This document shows positions 1-8,092 of a DNA stretch of 64,000 nucleotides, in pieces. Every line of letters starts with the position of its first letter. Position 1 is the first letter of the stretch. The translations under genes and the position numbers were made by a program. The notes below the pieces were generated by a model. It searched no databases. It worked only from the letters and a program-made list of their open reading frames with translations, and was not told the origin of the DNA. The stretch covers positions 62,001-126,000 of the forward strand of contig NZ_PNXY01000014.1 of the NCBI RefSeq assembly GCF_002879865.1, read 5' to 3'. The stretch is from Paraburkholderia rhynchosiae. Lineage in GTDB: Bacteria; Pseudomonadota; Gammaproteobacteria; Burkholderiales; Burkholderiaceae.

Positions 1-1125
1 GAACAGTTCGCGCAGCGGTTCGAGCAGCTTGAGATTCAGCGTCTCAGGCAGGCCGCCCACATTGTGGTGGCTCTTGATGGTCTGCGTGGCCTTCTTGCCC
101 TTGCCCGCCGATTCGATCACATCCGGATAGATCGTGCCTTGCGCGAGCCACTTAGCGTCAGTCAGCTTGCCCGCTTCCTTCTGGAACACTTCGACGAATT
201 CCGCGCCGATGATCTTGCGCTTCGCTTCCGGATCGGTCACGCCTTCGAGCTTGCGCAGGAATACGTCGCTCGCGTCCACATGAATCACTTTGACGCCGAG
301 GTGATCCGCGAACGTGGCCATCACCTGCTCGGCTTCGTTCAGGCGCAAGAGGCCGTGATCGACAAACACGCACGTCAGTTGATCGCCAATCGCGCGATGC
401 AGCAGCGCCGCCGCCACCGACGAATCCACGCCGCCCGACAAGCCAAGAATCACATGCTGGCCGCCGACCTGCTCGCGAATCTTCGTGACGGCTTCGTCGA
501 TATAGTGGCCCATTTCCCAGTCGGGCCGCGCGCGGCAAATCTGCAGCACGAAGCGCTCGAGCATCGCGCGGCCCTGCACGGTGTGCGTGACTTCCGGATG
601 CCATTGCAAGCCGTAGAAGCGGCGCGTCTCGTCGGCCATGGCCGCGATCGGGCACGATTCCGTCGACGCCATCAGCGCGAAGCCCGGCGGCATTTCGAGC
701 ACTTTGTCGCCGTGGCTCATCCACACCTTCAGCATGCCGTGACCTTCGGGCGTGGTGAAGTCGCTGATGCCTTCGAGAAGGCTCGTGTGATTGCGCGCGC
801 GCACTTCGGCGTAACCGAACTCGCGCAGATGGCCGATGTCGACCTTGCCGCCGAGTTGCTCGGCCATGGCCTGCATGCCGTAGCAGATGCCGAGCACCGG
901 CACGCCGAGTTCGAACACCGCTTGCGGCACGCGCGGCGTGTCCGTCTCGGTGACCGAACTCGGGCCGCCGGAAAGGATCACGCCCTTCGGCGCGAAGTCG
1001 CGGATGAACGAAGCGTCGACGTCATACGGATGAATTTCCGAATACACGTTGGCTTCGCGAACACGACGTGCAATCAGTTGGGTGACTTGCGAACCAAAGT
1101 CGAGGATCAGTATCTTGTCGTGCAT
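1..1125 (-). CDS. guaA: GMP synthase (glutamine-hydrolysing), 3'-truncated by window edge
   Basis: Converts XMP to GMP using ATP and glutamine, the last step of guanine nucleotide synthesis in the cytosol. The 375 codons present start MHDKILILDFGSQ. They carry the class I amidotransferase domain, with nucleophile Cys81 in GICYGMQ and the WHPEV His/Glu pair, followed by the ATP-pyrophosphatase loop GLSGGVDSS. The frame is open to base 1, so roughly the last 150 residues (the rest of the synthetase and the dimerisation domain) lie outside the window. It follows guaB and a small membrane-protein gene on the same strand, 232 bases downstream of the latter. Identity is certain; only the C-terminus is unseen. 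Confidence 0.97.
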   Translation of the reverse strand, partial: MHDKILILDFGSQVTQLIARRVREANVYSEIHPYDVDASFIRDFAPKGVILSGGPSSVTETDTPRVPQAVFELGVPVLGICYGMQAMAEQLGGKVDIGHLREFGYAEVRARNHTSLLEGISDFTTPEGHGMLKVWMSHGDKVLEMPPGFALMASTESCPIAAMADETRRFYGLQWHPEVTHTVQGRAMLERFVLQICRARPDWEMGHYIDEAVTKIREQVGGQHVILGLSGGVDSSVAAALLHRAIGDQLTCVFVDHGLLRLNEAEQVMATFADHLGVKVIHVDASDVFLRKLEGVTDPEAKRKIIGAEFVEVFQKEAGKLTDAKWLAQGTIYPDVIESAGKGKKATQTIKSHHNVGGLPETLNLKLLEPLRELF

Positions 1126-1357
1126 GGCAGCGGACGGAGTCAAAAGTGAGCGAATACGGAATGCCGCGCACGAAGCGCGACGTTGAATTTAAAGCGGTCC
1201 ACCTGGGAACCATCGGCCAGAAATTTGGCTGTGAAGCGCGACGATGAAGCCTGTCGGAACTTGCACCACCACCGCGCGGCCACGGCCGCAGCAGCTTGCC
1301 TGCGGCGCGCGCGTACGGATTCCGGCGGCTTCTGCGGACGGAGCGGCGCGCGGCGCG

Positions 1358-2140
1358 TCAACCATGAAACGGCGGCCGGGGCGCGCCCGGCGCGTCGGCG
1401 GCGGACTTGCGGGCGTCGTCGCGAGCAGCTGCCGCTTCGGCGCGTGCGGCACGCTCTGACGCGCTCAGGCCCGACTCGTTGGTCGTGGCATGCAACGACA
1501 TTGAAGATGCGGGACCGGCCGGCCGCGTGGCTGGAGCGACGGGCACAGCAGGCGCAGCGGGAAGAACCGGCTCGACGACCGGCTCCGCGTGATACACCGG
1601 AAAGCCCGCCGTGGCCGGAACCACGGGTTCGCGCCGGGTGGCCGCGCTGTTTGCAGCACTATTCGCCGCATTTTTCGCGGCGTCTTTCGCAGCCTGCTTT
1701 TCCGCGCGCTCCGCGGCAACGGCTTCAGCGACGCGCAACCTTTCGCGCCGCCGCACCGCGCCCGACAACCGCACGCCGCCCAGACCCAACACGAGCAGCA
1801 CGACACCTGTCAGCACCGAGACGATCTGCCCGAAGCCGTTAAGCGCCGGCGTATGCAGCCCGAGCAGCCAGACCAGCATCAGCACGCCGGTCAACCAGTT
1901 CACGTGGCCCACCACCCTCGCAACGGACGACGTCAGCCCACCGTCGATCGACGCATGCAAGGCGAGCCACCCAAGCCCTATCAGCGCGACGCCAAACGCC
2001 TGGCCGGCCAGCGCCGGCTGCGTTTGCACCAACAGCAGCGCGTTGTACAACGAAGTCCAGGGCGTCAGCAGAAACAGCAGGCCGAACCCAAGCAGCAACA
2101 ACGCATCGACGATCAGTACAGCGCGCAGCAATGGCTTCAT
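1358..2140 (-). CDS. hypothetical membrane protein between guaB and guaA
   Basis: 260 residues, function not recognised. The first about 130 residues hold four hydrophobic segments: one at about 5-28, one around the QAFGVALIGLGWLAL stretch, then the LTGVLMLVWLLGL and VLTGVVLLVLGLG stretches. An Ala/Lys/Glu-rich cytoplasmic region with NAANSAANSAA-like repeats follows, then a Pro/Ala-rich low-complexity tail ending PRPPFHG. The start lies 6 bases after the guaB stop, so it is almost certainly co-transcribed with guaB, yet nothing in it suggests nucleotide metabolism. The tail composition suggests a disordered cytoplasmic region. The gene is real by frame, membrane topology and tight spacing, although its Shine-Dalgarno sequence is weak. 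Confidence 0.8.
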   Translation of the reverse strand: MKPLLRAVLIVDALLLLGFGLLFLLTPWTSLYNALLLVQTQPALAGQAFGVALIGLGWLALHASIDGGLTSSVARVVGHVNWLTGVLMLVWLLGLHTPALNGFGQIVSVLTGVVLLVLGLGGVRLSGAVRRRERLRVAEAVAAERAEKQAAKDAAKNAANSAANSAATRREPVVPATAGFPVYHAEPVVEPVLPAAPAVPVAPATRPAGPASSMSLHATTNESGLSASERAARAEAAAARDDARKSAADAPGAPRPPFHG

Positions 2141-2146
2141 TGGCGT

Positions 2147-3607
2147 TTAGTCCACGTGATAGTTGGGCGCTTCCTTGGTGATCTGCACATCATGCACGTG
2201 CGACTCGCGCAAGCCCGCGCCCGTGATCTGCACGAACTCGGCCTTCTCGTTCATCTCGGCAATCGTGCGGCAGCCGCAGTAACCCATGCTGGCGCGCACG
2301 CCGCCGATCAGCTGGAACAGGATCGCATTGACCGAGCCCTTGTAGGCAACACGGCCTTCGATACCTTCCGGCACCAGCTTGTCGATATTCGCCGAGTTGT
2401 CCTGGAAGTAGCGGTCCGCCGCGCCGTCCTTCATCGCGCCGACCGAGCCCATGCCGCGGTAGGACTTGTACTGGCGGCCCTGATACAGGAACACGTCGCC
2501 CGGCGCTTCTTCAGTGCCGGCGAACATGCTGCCCATCATCACCGCGTTCGCGCCTGCTGCGAGCGCCTTGCTGACGTCGCCCGAAAAGCGCACGCCGCCG
2601 TCGGCGATAACCGGCACGCCCGTGCCCTTCAGCGCTTCCGATACGTTCGAGATCGCGGTGACCTGCGGCACGCCGACCCCGGCGACGATGCGCGTCGTGC
2701 AGATCGAACCCGGGCCGATACCGACCTTCACGCCGTCAGCGCCGTATTCGACGAGCGCCTTGGCTGCCGCCGCGGTGGCGATGTTGCCGCCGATCACTTC
2801 GACATGCGGGAACTTCTGCTTGACCCAGCGCACGCGCTCGAGCACGCCCTTGCTGTGTCCGTGCGCGGTATCGACGACGATCACGTCCACGCCCGCCTGC
2901 ACCAGCAGTTCCACGCGCTCTTCGTTGTCTGCGCCGACGCCGACCGCGGCGCCCGCGCGCAGCTTGCCGTGTTCGTCTTTACACGCGTCCGGGTGTTCGG
3001 TCTGCTTCGTGATGTCCTTCACCGTCATCAGGCCGCGCAGTTCGAATGCGTCGTTGATGACCAGCACGCGCTCGAGGCGGTGGCTGTGCATCAGCGCCTT
3101 GGCCTCGGCGAGCGAAGTGCCTTCCTTGACGGTCACGAGCCGCTCACGCGGCGTCATGATGCTGCGCACCGGTTCGTCCAGACGCTCTTCGAAGCGCAGG
3201 TCGCGATTGGTAACGATACCGATCAACTGCGCGCCTTCCACCACCGGAAAGCCCGAAATGCCATGCTGTTGCGACAGCGCGATCACGTCGCGCACCTTCA
3301 TTTGCGGCGGCACCGTGATCGGATCGCGCACGACGCCGGACTCGAACCGCTTGACCTTGGCAACTTCACGCGCCTGCTCGGCCGCCGTGAGGTTCTTGTG
3401 GATGATGCCCACGCCGCCCATTTGCGCCATTGCGATGGCGAGGCGGGCTTCGGTGACGGTGTCCATGGCGGCGGACACGAGCGGCATATTGAGGGAGATG
3501 TTGCGGGTCAGCCGGGTCTTGAGGCTGGTGTCGCGCGGCAAAACATCGGAGAAGGCCGGGACGAGGAGCACGTCATCGAACGTGAGTGCTGTTTGGATCA
3601 GACGCAT
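2147..3607 (-). CDS. guaB: inosine-5'-monophosphate dehydrogenase
   Basis: Oxidises IMP to XMP with NAD+, the committed step to GMP. It is 486 residues, a full-length IMPDH. The TIM barrel starts after TALTFDDVLLVPA. Two CBS domains are inserted at about residues 95-205 (with VTNRDLRFE). The catalytic Cys303 sits in GPGSICTTR, and the flap and phosphate-binding segments include YRGMGSVGAM. The ATG at 3607 has AGGA a few bases upstream and a consensus -10 TATAAT about 27 bases upstream on the minus strand. It is first in a guaB-membrane protein-guaA run. The CBS pair suggests adenine-nucleotide control, as known for the family. Very long open frames on the opposite strand here are composition artefacts. 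Confidence 0.98.
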   Translation of the reverse strand: MRLIQTALTFDDVLLVPAFSDVLPRDTSLKTRLTRNISLNMPLVSAAMDTVTEARLAIAMAQMGGVGIIHKNLTAAEQAREVAKVKRFESGVVRDPITVPPQMKVRDVIALSQQHGISGFPVVEGAQLIGIVTNRDLRFEERLDEPVRSIMTPRERLVTVKEGTSLAEAKALMHSHRLERVLVINDAFELRGLMTVKDITKQTEHPDACKDEHGKLRAGAAVGVGADNEERVELLVQAGVDVIVVDTAHGHSKGVLERVRWVKQKFPHVEVIGGNIATAAAAKALVEYGADGVKVGIGPGSICTTRIVAGVGVPQVTAISNVSEALKGTGVPVIADGGVRFSGDVSKALAAGANAVMMGSMFAGTEEAPGDVFLYQGRQYKSYRGMGSVGAMKDGAADRYFQDNSANIDKLVPEGIEGRVAYKGSVNAILFQLIGGVRASMGYCGCRTIAEMNEKAEFVQITGAGLRESHVHDVQITKEAPNYHVD

Positions 3608-3633
3608 GGCAAATCCTATAGGCGCAAAAGCGA

Positions 3634-3662
3634 ATTATACGCGATACCTCCCCGCTTTTCAC
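3634..3662 (-). promoter_or_regulatory. putative guaB promoter
   Basis: On the minus strand a perfect -10 hexamer TATAAT lies at 3639-3634. About 17 bases upstream is only a weak -35 (GTGAAA at 3662-3657). Transcription would start near 3627, giving a leader of about 20 bases before the guaB ATG. Confidence 0.5.
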
Positions 3663-3855
3663 TGCGCGAACAGCAGCTTAGCGAATTTCGGGGGCTTTTT
3701 TTCATGGCTTCGAGGCCCTTCATTTCGCTTCATCTTTCACCTCGGGTTCGATCGTGTTTCGTTTGCTCGGGCCCGAATGCAGAATCAAACAAGACGCCCT
3801 CGCCGCCGAACGGCTAATCTGCGGACCATTCGAGTTTTCTTTGCAGGGGCAGTCG

Positions 3856-4833
3856 ATGCAGCGCGGTGTGGCATATGGAGTCATGGCCGGGGCCTTATGG
3901 GGCATGGTCTTTCTGGTCCCGCGGGTGCTGCCGGACTTTTCGCCGCTGCTGCTTTCCGCCGGCCGCTACACCATGTACGGCATCGTTTCGCTGGCGGCGG
4001 CGTTGCCCATGGCGCGCTCGCTCGTCAAACGGCTGACTCGCGAGGATCTCGCCGCGCTGGTGAAACTCGCGCTGGCCGGCAATCTCCTGTACTACGTGCT
4101 GCTGACCGCCGCCGTCCATCTGGTCGGGATCGCGCCGGCCTCGCTGATCGTCGGCGTGCTGCCCGTCACGGTGACGCTCGCCGGCCGCGGCGATCGCGGC
4201 GCGGTGCCGCTTGCCCGCCTTGCATGGCCGCTCGCGATGGTGATGGCGGGCATCGCCTGCATCAATGTCGACGTGTTCACGGTTGCGGACGGCACGCCCG
4301 GCGGCATTCTCACGAAACTGCTCGGGCTGGCCTGCGCGGTCGGCGCGCTCGGCTGCTGGACCTGGTTCGCTGTCGAAAACACCCGCTACCTGCAACGGCA
4401 GACGCATTTCAGCGGCAACGAGTGGTCGGTGCTGTGGGGCGTGGTGACGGGCGTGCTCGCCGCGGCACTCTGGCTCGCCATCGCCGTGCTGCCGCCAGGC
4501 GGCCCACAAGGCGAACTCGCCGACGGCCGCTGGCACAGCTTCTGGATGCTCAATCTCGGTCTCGCGATCGGCGCGTCGTGGCTCGGCAACGGGCTGTGGA
4601 ACGCGGCGTCGAAACGGCTGCCGCTGACGCTTTCCGGTCAGATGATCGTGTTCGAAACGCTGTTCGCGCTGCTCTACGCGTTCATCTACGACGAACGGCT
4701 GCCGCGGCCGCTGGAAGTCGCCGCGATCCTGTTGCTGGTGGCGGGCGTGTGCTGGTCGGTGCGACAGCATGCGGACGACGGTTCCGGCAGCGCGGCATCC
4801 ACCGTGAAAAAAGCGCAGGGTTCAGCGCCTTGA
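3856..4833 (+). CDS. EamA/DMT-superfamily transporter
   Basis: 325 residues starting MQRGVAYGVMAGALWG. About ten hydrophobic segments are arranged as two EamA repeats; the first contains GALWGMVFLVPRVL and the second WLGNGLWNAASKRLPLTLSG. The layout and length fit inner-membrane drug/metabolite exporters, whose substrate cannot be read from sequence. I chose the ATG at 3856, preceded by GCAGGGGC, over an in-frame ATG 102 bases upstream that would add a hydrophilic stretch unlike the family. It stands alone, divergent from guaB and convergent with rnfH. The C-terminal about 18 residues are Ser/Ala-rich. Confidence 0.85.
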   Translation: MQRGVAYGVMAGALWGMVFLVPRVLPDFSPLLLSAGRYTMYGIVSLAAALPMARSLVKRLTREDLAALVKLALAGNLLYYVLLTAAVHLVGIAPASLIVGVLPVTVTLAGRGDRGAVPLARLAWPLAMVMAGIACINVDVFTVADGTPGGILTKLLGLACAVGALGCWTWFAVENTRYLQRQTHFSGNEWSVLWGVVTGVLAAALWLAIAVLPPGGPQGELADGRWHSFWMLNLGLAIGASWLGNGLWNAASKRLPLTLSGQMIVFETLFALLYAFIYDERLPRPLEVAAILLLVAGVCWSVRQHADDGSGSAASTVKKAQGSAP

Positions 4834-4967
4834 GGTGAGTGGCGCGGCCTGTGTGCGAAGTGCCGCTTCTGCGCGAGGCGCGGTGTGTGCGGGGCGCGGT
4901 TGCTATACAGGGCGTGGTCTTGTCTGCCGCGCGGACACCTGAAGGCCGCGCGCCCGAGAACCGGCGC

Positions 4968-5300
4968 CTAGCGCGAATCCCTGTTCTGCCAGCGGCGTCC
5001 TTCGATCGAGCCCGCCTTGCGCGTTTTCTCGACGCGGCGTTGGCGAGACACTTTCGGATCCACCAGCAGCGGCCGGTAGATTTCGACGCGGTCCTGATCG
5101 GCCAGCACGGTATCGAGCGGCTTGAGCTTGCCGAACACGCCGACCTTCTGCGTGTCGAGGTCGATCTGAGGATAACGCTGCAAGACGCCGCTCGCCTCGA
5201 TGGCCTGCCGCAGCGTGGCACCCACCGGCAGTTCGACGGCAATCAGCACCTGCTCATTGGCGAGCGCATAGCAGACCTGAATCGACAGACGCTCGCTCAT
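4968..5300 (-). CDS. rnfH: RnfH family (UPF0125) ubiquitin-like protein
   Basis: 110 residues with the small beta-grasp RnfH fold: IQVCYALANEQVL, then the LRQAIEASGVLQRYPQID and KVGVFGKLKPLDTVLADQDRVEIYRPL blocks typical of the family. The biochemical role is not established. The name comes from linkage to rnf electron-transport genes elsewhere, and no rnf genes are here. Its ATG overlaps the ratA stop by four bases (ATGA), so it is translationally coupled to ratA, as in many proteobacteria. The last about 25 residues are basic and Arg-rich. Confidence 0.9.
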   Translation of the reverse strand: MSERLSIQVCYALANEQVLIAVELPVGATLRQAIEASGVLQRYPQIDLDTQKVGVFGKLKPLDTVLADQDRVEIYRPLLVDPKVSRQRRVEKTRKAGSIEGRRWQNRDSR

Positions 5301-5734
5301 GCCTTACCGTAGCGCTGATCGGCGCGCTTCACGAACGATTCGACGAAAGTATTGGCGATGTGATTGAACACCGGCCCAATGATCTTTTCGAGAATGATGT
5401 TGGTGAATTCGTAGTGCAGCGCGAATTCGATCTTGCAGGCGTCCGCGCGCAACGGCGTGAAGCGCCAGAAGCCAGTGAACTTGCGAAATGGGCCGTCGGC
5501 GAACTCCATGTCGATTCGTGTGGGCCGCTCCATGCTGTTGCGTGTGGCAAAGTGCTGCTTGATGCCCTTGAAGTTGATGTCGATCTTCGCCTCCATGCTG
5601 GTATCGTCCCGATGACGGACTTCGACTCCGCCGCACCAGGGCAGGAAGTTGGGGTAGTCGGCGACGTCGGTGACGAGGTCGAACATCTGTTGCGCCGAAT
5701 GGCGAATCAACACGGTTTTCTGGACATCTGCCAT
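5297..5734 (-). CDS. ratA: RatA/Coq10-like START-domain protein
   Basis: 145 residues from MADVQKTVLIRHSAQQMF, a single polyketide-cyclase/START (COQ10-like) domain with the hallmark LVTDVADYPNFLPWCGG and a C-terminal amphipathic helix (FNHIANTFVESFVKRAD). Family members are described either as a 50S-associated protein in E. coli (RatA) or as ubiquinone-binding Coq10 homologues; the sequence does not decide between them. I preferred the ATG at 5734 over one 21 bases upstream because family proteins start at MADV or MPxV. The neighbouring rnfH is sometimes mislabelled as its antitoxin; I see no reason to call this a toxin-antitoxin pair. It is divergent from smpB. Confidence 0.92.
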   Translation of the reverse strand: MADVQKTVLIRHSAQQMFDLVTDVADYPNFLPWCGGVEVRHRDDTSMEAKIDINFKGIKQHFATRNSMERPTRIDMEFADGPFRKFTGFWRFTPLRADACKIEFALHYEFTNIILEKIIGPVFNHIANTFVESFVKRADQRYGKA

Positions 5735-5796
5735 AAATTGAACAGCGCGTGGCAAGGGTGGACAAGCGCCGCGGGCTTTCCTTGCCCCGCTTTGCT

Positions 5797-5810
5797 AAAA
5801 TCGTGATTTT
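5797..5810. promoter_or_regulatory. AT-rich inverted repeat in the ratA/smpB divergent gap
   Basis: A 6+2+6 inverted repeat, AAAATC-GT-GATTTT, sits in the 100-base gap between the divergent starts of ratA and smpB. It overlaps a -10-like TAAAAT (5796-5801) for smpB. This is the only AT-rich block in the gap and probably marks the promoter. No protein site can be named. Confidence 0.35.
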
Positions 5811-5834
5811 AAACGAGTTGGGCACTTTCCATTC

Positions 5835-6281
5835 ATGAGCATTATCGACAACAGAAAAGCGTTCTACGACTACTCGGTCGAAGAACGCTACGAAGCAGGG
5901 CTCGTGCTCGAAGGATGGGAGGTCAAGGCCTTGCGTGCCGGGCGCGGCCAGATCAAGGAAGGTTACGTCGTGATCCGTAACAATGAGCTGTTCCTGATCG
6001 GCACGCATATCAGCCCGCTGCCGGAGGCCTCGACCCACATCACGCCTGACCCGGTCCGTACGCGCAAGCTCCTTTTGCACAGCGAAGAGATCAGCAAACT
6101 CATCGGCAAGGTCGAGCAACGCGGCTATACGCTGGTGCCGCTGAACTTCCACTACAAGGGCGGCCGCGTCAAATGCGAGATCGGTCTGGCTAAGGGCAAG
6201 AAGCAGCACGACAAGCGCGAAACTGAGAAGAAGCGCGACTGGGAGCGGGAAAAGGCGCGTTTGATGCGCTCGCCGGGCTGA
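5835..6281 (+). CDS. smpB: SsrA-binding protein SmpB
   Basis: Binds tmRNA and delivers it to stalled ribosomes for trans-translation. It is 148 residues, a typical length. The OB-fold core runs from NRKAFYDYSVEERYEAGLVLEGWEVKA-type sequence through GTHISPLPEAS, followed by the KLIGKVEQRGYTLVPL block. The positively charged tail (KGKKQHDKRETEKKRDWE) is the segment that enters the decoding centre. It is divergent from ratA-rnfH, as in many proteobacteria. The tmRNA gene itself is not in the window. A bidirectional terminator follows about 100 bases downstream. Confidence 0.98.
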   Translation: MSIIDNRKAFYDYSVEERYEAGLVLEGWEVKALRAGRGQIKEGYVVIRNNELFLIGTHISPLPEASTHITPDPVRTRKLLLHSEEISKLIGKVEQRGYTLVPLNFHYKGGRVKCEIGLAKGKKQHDKRETEKKRDWEREKARLMRSPG

Positions 6282-6383
6282 GGCGCGATCCGCCTCGCGC
6301 GCTTCTCGTCAAGCATGCCAAGTGTTGCACGGATATGCCGCGCTTCGTCTTAGGCAAGCTCACGTCTTTCGACAGGTCCAACG

Positions 6384-6416
6384 AAAATAGCCCACACGGT
6401 GCGGGCCATTTTTTTT
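6384..6416. terminator. bidirectional rho-independent terminator (smpB / qmcA)
   Basis: AAAATAGCCCACAC is followed at once by GTGCGGGCCATTTTTTTT, folding into a stem with two mismatches, with an A-run on one side and a T-run on the other. It lies between the convergent ends of smpB and qmcA and can serve both. Confidence 0.75.
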
Positions 6417-6483
6417 GCCAATTTCTCTTCGACAATTTCTTTCTTGTCAGCGCCGTTCCAAAGCCGCGTATGAGCCCACACGA

Positions 6484-7416
6484 TCAGCGTGCATCCGGCA
6501 CGCCCTTGCCTTTGTTCACAATGGCGAGCGCCGACGCGATCATCGAACTCATATCCGACAGGTTGCCAGGCACGATCAACGTGGTGCCCTGCTTCGCCAG
6601 ATTGCCAAACGCGTTCACGTACTGTTCGGCCACCTTCAGGTTCACCGCTTCCATACCGCCATGCGACTGGATCGCAGCGGCAATCTTCTGGATCGCCTGC
6701 GAATTCGCGTCGGCCACCGCAAGAATCGCCGCCGCCTGACCTTGCGCCTGATTGATTGCTGCCTGCCGCTCGCCTTCAGACTTCTGGATCGCGGCTTCAC
6801 GCCCGCCCGAGGCGATATTGATCTGCTCCTGCTTGCGCCCTTCGGACGCCGCGATCAGCGCGCGTTTCTCGCGCTCGGCGGTGATCTGCGCCTGCATTGC
6901 GTGAAGGATTTCCTTGGGCGGCGTCAGGTCCTTGATCTCGTAGCGCAAAACCTTCACGCCCCAGTTGGCCGCCGCTTCGTCGAGCGAGGAAACAATGCTG
7001 TGGTTGATGAAGTCGCGCTCCTCGAAAGTCTTGTCGAGCTCCAGTCTGCCGATCACCGAGCGCAGCGTGGTCTGCGACAACTGCGTAATCGCGAACACGA
7101 AGTTGCTCGATCCATACGACGCCTTCATCGGATCGGTGACCTGGAAGTACAGCACGCCGTCCACCTGCAACTGCGTGTTGTCGCGCGTGATGCAGACCTG
7201 GCTCGGCACCTCGAGCGGAATTTCCTTGAGGATGTGCTTGTACGCAATCCGGTCGACGAACGGGAACACGAAGCTCAAGCCCGGCGTCAGCGTGCGGTGA
7301 TAGCGGCCGAGCCGCTCGAGCACCCACGCATGCTGCTGCGGCACGATCTTGATGGTCTGCGCCGCCAGCACGATCACGATAACCAGCAGCACCGCCCCGA
7401 CGATGGTCGAATCCAT
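6484..7416 (-). CDS. qmcA: SPFH/band 7 membrane protein (QmcA/stomatin-like)
   Basis: 310 residues. It has one N-terminal membrane anchor (STIVGAVLLVIVIVLAAQTI), then the SPFH domain from IVPQQHAWVLERLGRY through PFVDRIAYKH. An Ala/Glu/Gln-rich coiled-coil region follows (EREKRALIAASEGRKQEQIN, then the GEAERQAAI-like block), and the C-terminus is flexible. Family proteins form membrane-microdomain oligomers; E. coli QmcA is the closest named relative by layout. A strong Shine-Dalgarno sequence (GGAGGGCGG) precedes the ATG at 7416. It follows an NfeD-family gene by 54 bases, the partnership usual for SPFH proteins. Confidence 0.93.
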   Translation of the reverse strand: MDSTIVGAVLLVIVIVLAAQTIKIVPQQHAWVLERLGRYHRTLTPGLSFVFPFVDRIAYKHILKEIPLEVPSQVCITRDNTQLQVDGVLYFQVTDPMKASYGSSNFVFAITQLSQTTLRSVIGRLELDKTFEERDFINHSIVSSLDEAAANWGVKVLRYEIKDLTPPKEILHAMQAQITAEREKRALIAASEGRKQEQINIASGGREAAIQKSEGERQAAINQAQGQAAAILAVADANSQAIQKIAAAIQSHGGMEAVNLKVAEQYVNAFGNLAKQGTTLIVPGNLSDMSSMIASALAIVNKGKGVPDAR

Positions 7417-7470
7417 TTCCGCCCTCCGATCTTTAGTTCGATTAATTAAATTTTCGGGATTTTGCCAATC

Positions 7471-7926
7471 TCAACGAAGCATGGCGCTGGGGCTCGCGCG
7501 CTGTCTCGCCACGACGACAAGGCAACTGCCGCGCAACTCCGTGATCTCGTAGACCTGCGCATCTTCAGGCTCGCCCGGTGCGAGTTCGACGTCCCATTCC
7601 GCGCCGCGATAATTGACCCGCGCACGGCGCTCGTGCCACGCCGGCACGCTCACCGTCTGTCCGATGTCGAGATTGACGTCAGGATTCCTCGACGCCTCCT
7701 TGCGCGTTCTGCGACCGAACCCTGAACGCCTGAGCAGCAGCACGGCCGCGAGCGCGACGATCGCCGCGACGGCGAACTGCACGTCGGCGGCAGCGCCCGC
7801 TATGTGCGCGATGGCCGCCGCCACACAACCGAGCGCGATCATCAGCAGATAGAAAGTGCCGCTCAGCAGTTCCAGCACGACCAGCACACCCGCCCCGACC
7901 CACCAGAACAATCCACCTGGCGCCAC
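7471..7926 (-). CDS. NfeD family membrane protein
   Basis: 151 residues from a GTG start (VAPGGLFWWVGAGVLVVLELL). It has three or four hydrophobic segments in the first about 80 residues, then a soluble OB-fold beta domain (GQTVSVPAWHERRARVNYRGAEWDVEL). This is the short NfeD1b-like architecture that partners stomatin/QmcA proteins in the membrane. I chose the GTG at 7926 because a clear GGAGG lies five bases upstream. A longer frame opening at 7950 would begin inside the ppsA terminator stem. It is directly upstream of qmcA on the same strand. Confidence 0.9.
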   Translation of the reverse strand: MAPGGLFWWVGAGVLVVLELLSGTFYLLMIALGCVAAAIAHIAGAAADVQFAVAAIVALAAVLLLRRSGFGRRTRKEASRNPDVNLDIGQTVSVPAWHERRARVNYRGAEWDVELAPGEPEDAQVYEITELRGSCLVVVARQRASPSAMLR

Positions 7927-7944
7927 GTTGACCTCCACAAAGCA

Positions 7945-7971
7945 AAACACCCCGGATCTACCGGGGTGTTT
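7945..7971 (-). terminator. rho-independent terminator of ppsA
   Basis: Perfect 8-base stem CACCCCGG / CCGGGGTG with a 5-base loop and flanking A/T runs, 120 bases downstream of the ppsA stop on the minus strand and just before the NfeD gene. It separates ppsA transcription from the nfeD-qmcA pair. Confidence 0.85.
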
Positions 7972-8092
7972 ATAGCACGAAGCGGATGCGGATTACCGGC
8001 GCAAACCGCGCGCTCGGACTGGCCTTTAACGCGCCTTTGATATACCGCACCTTTCGCTATGCGTGCCGCTTAGGACGCGGCAAGCGGCTCAC

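Noticed and set aside
1589..3817. 742-codon plus-strand frame opposite guaB and the membrane protein
   Set aside because: Arg/His/Ala-rich shadow of well-supported minus-strand genes; no motifs.
5297..5734. ratA-rnfH as a toxin-antitoxin module
   Set aside because: RatA is a START/Coq10-like protein and RnfH a beta-grasp protein; the order is conserved with smpB and nothing here supports toxicity or an antitoxin.
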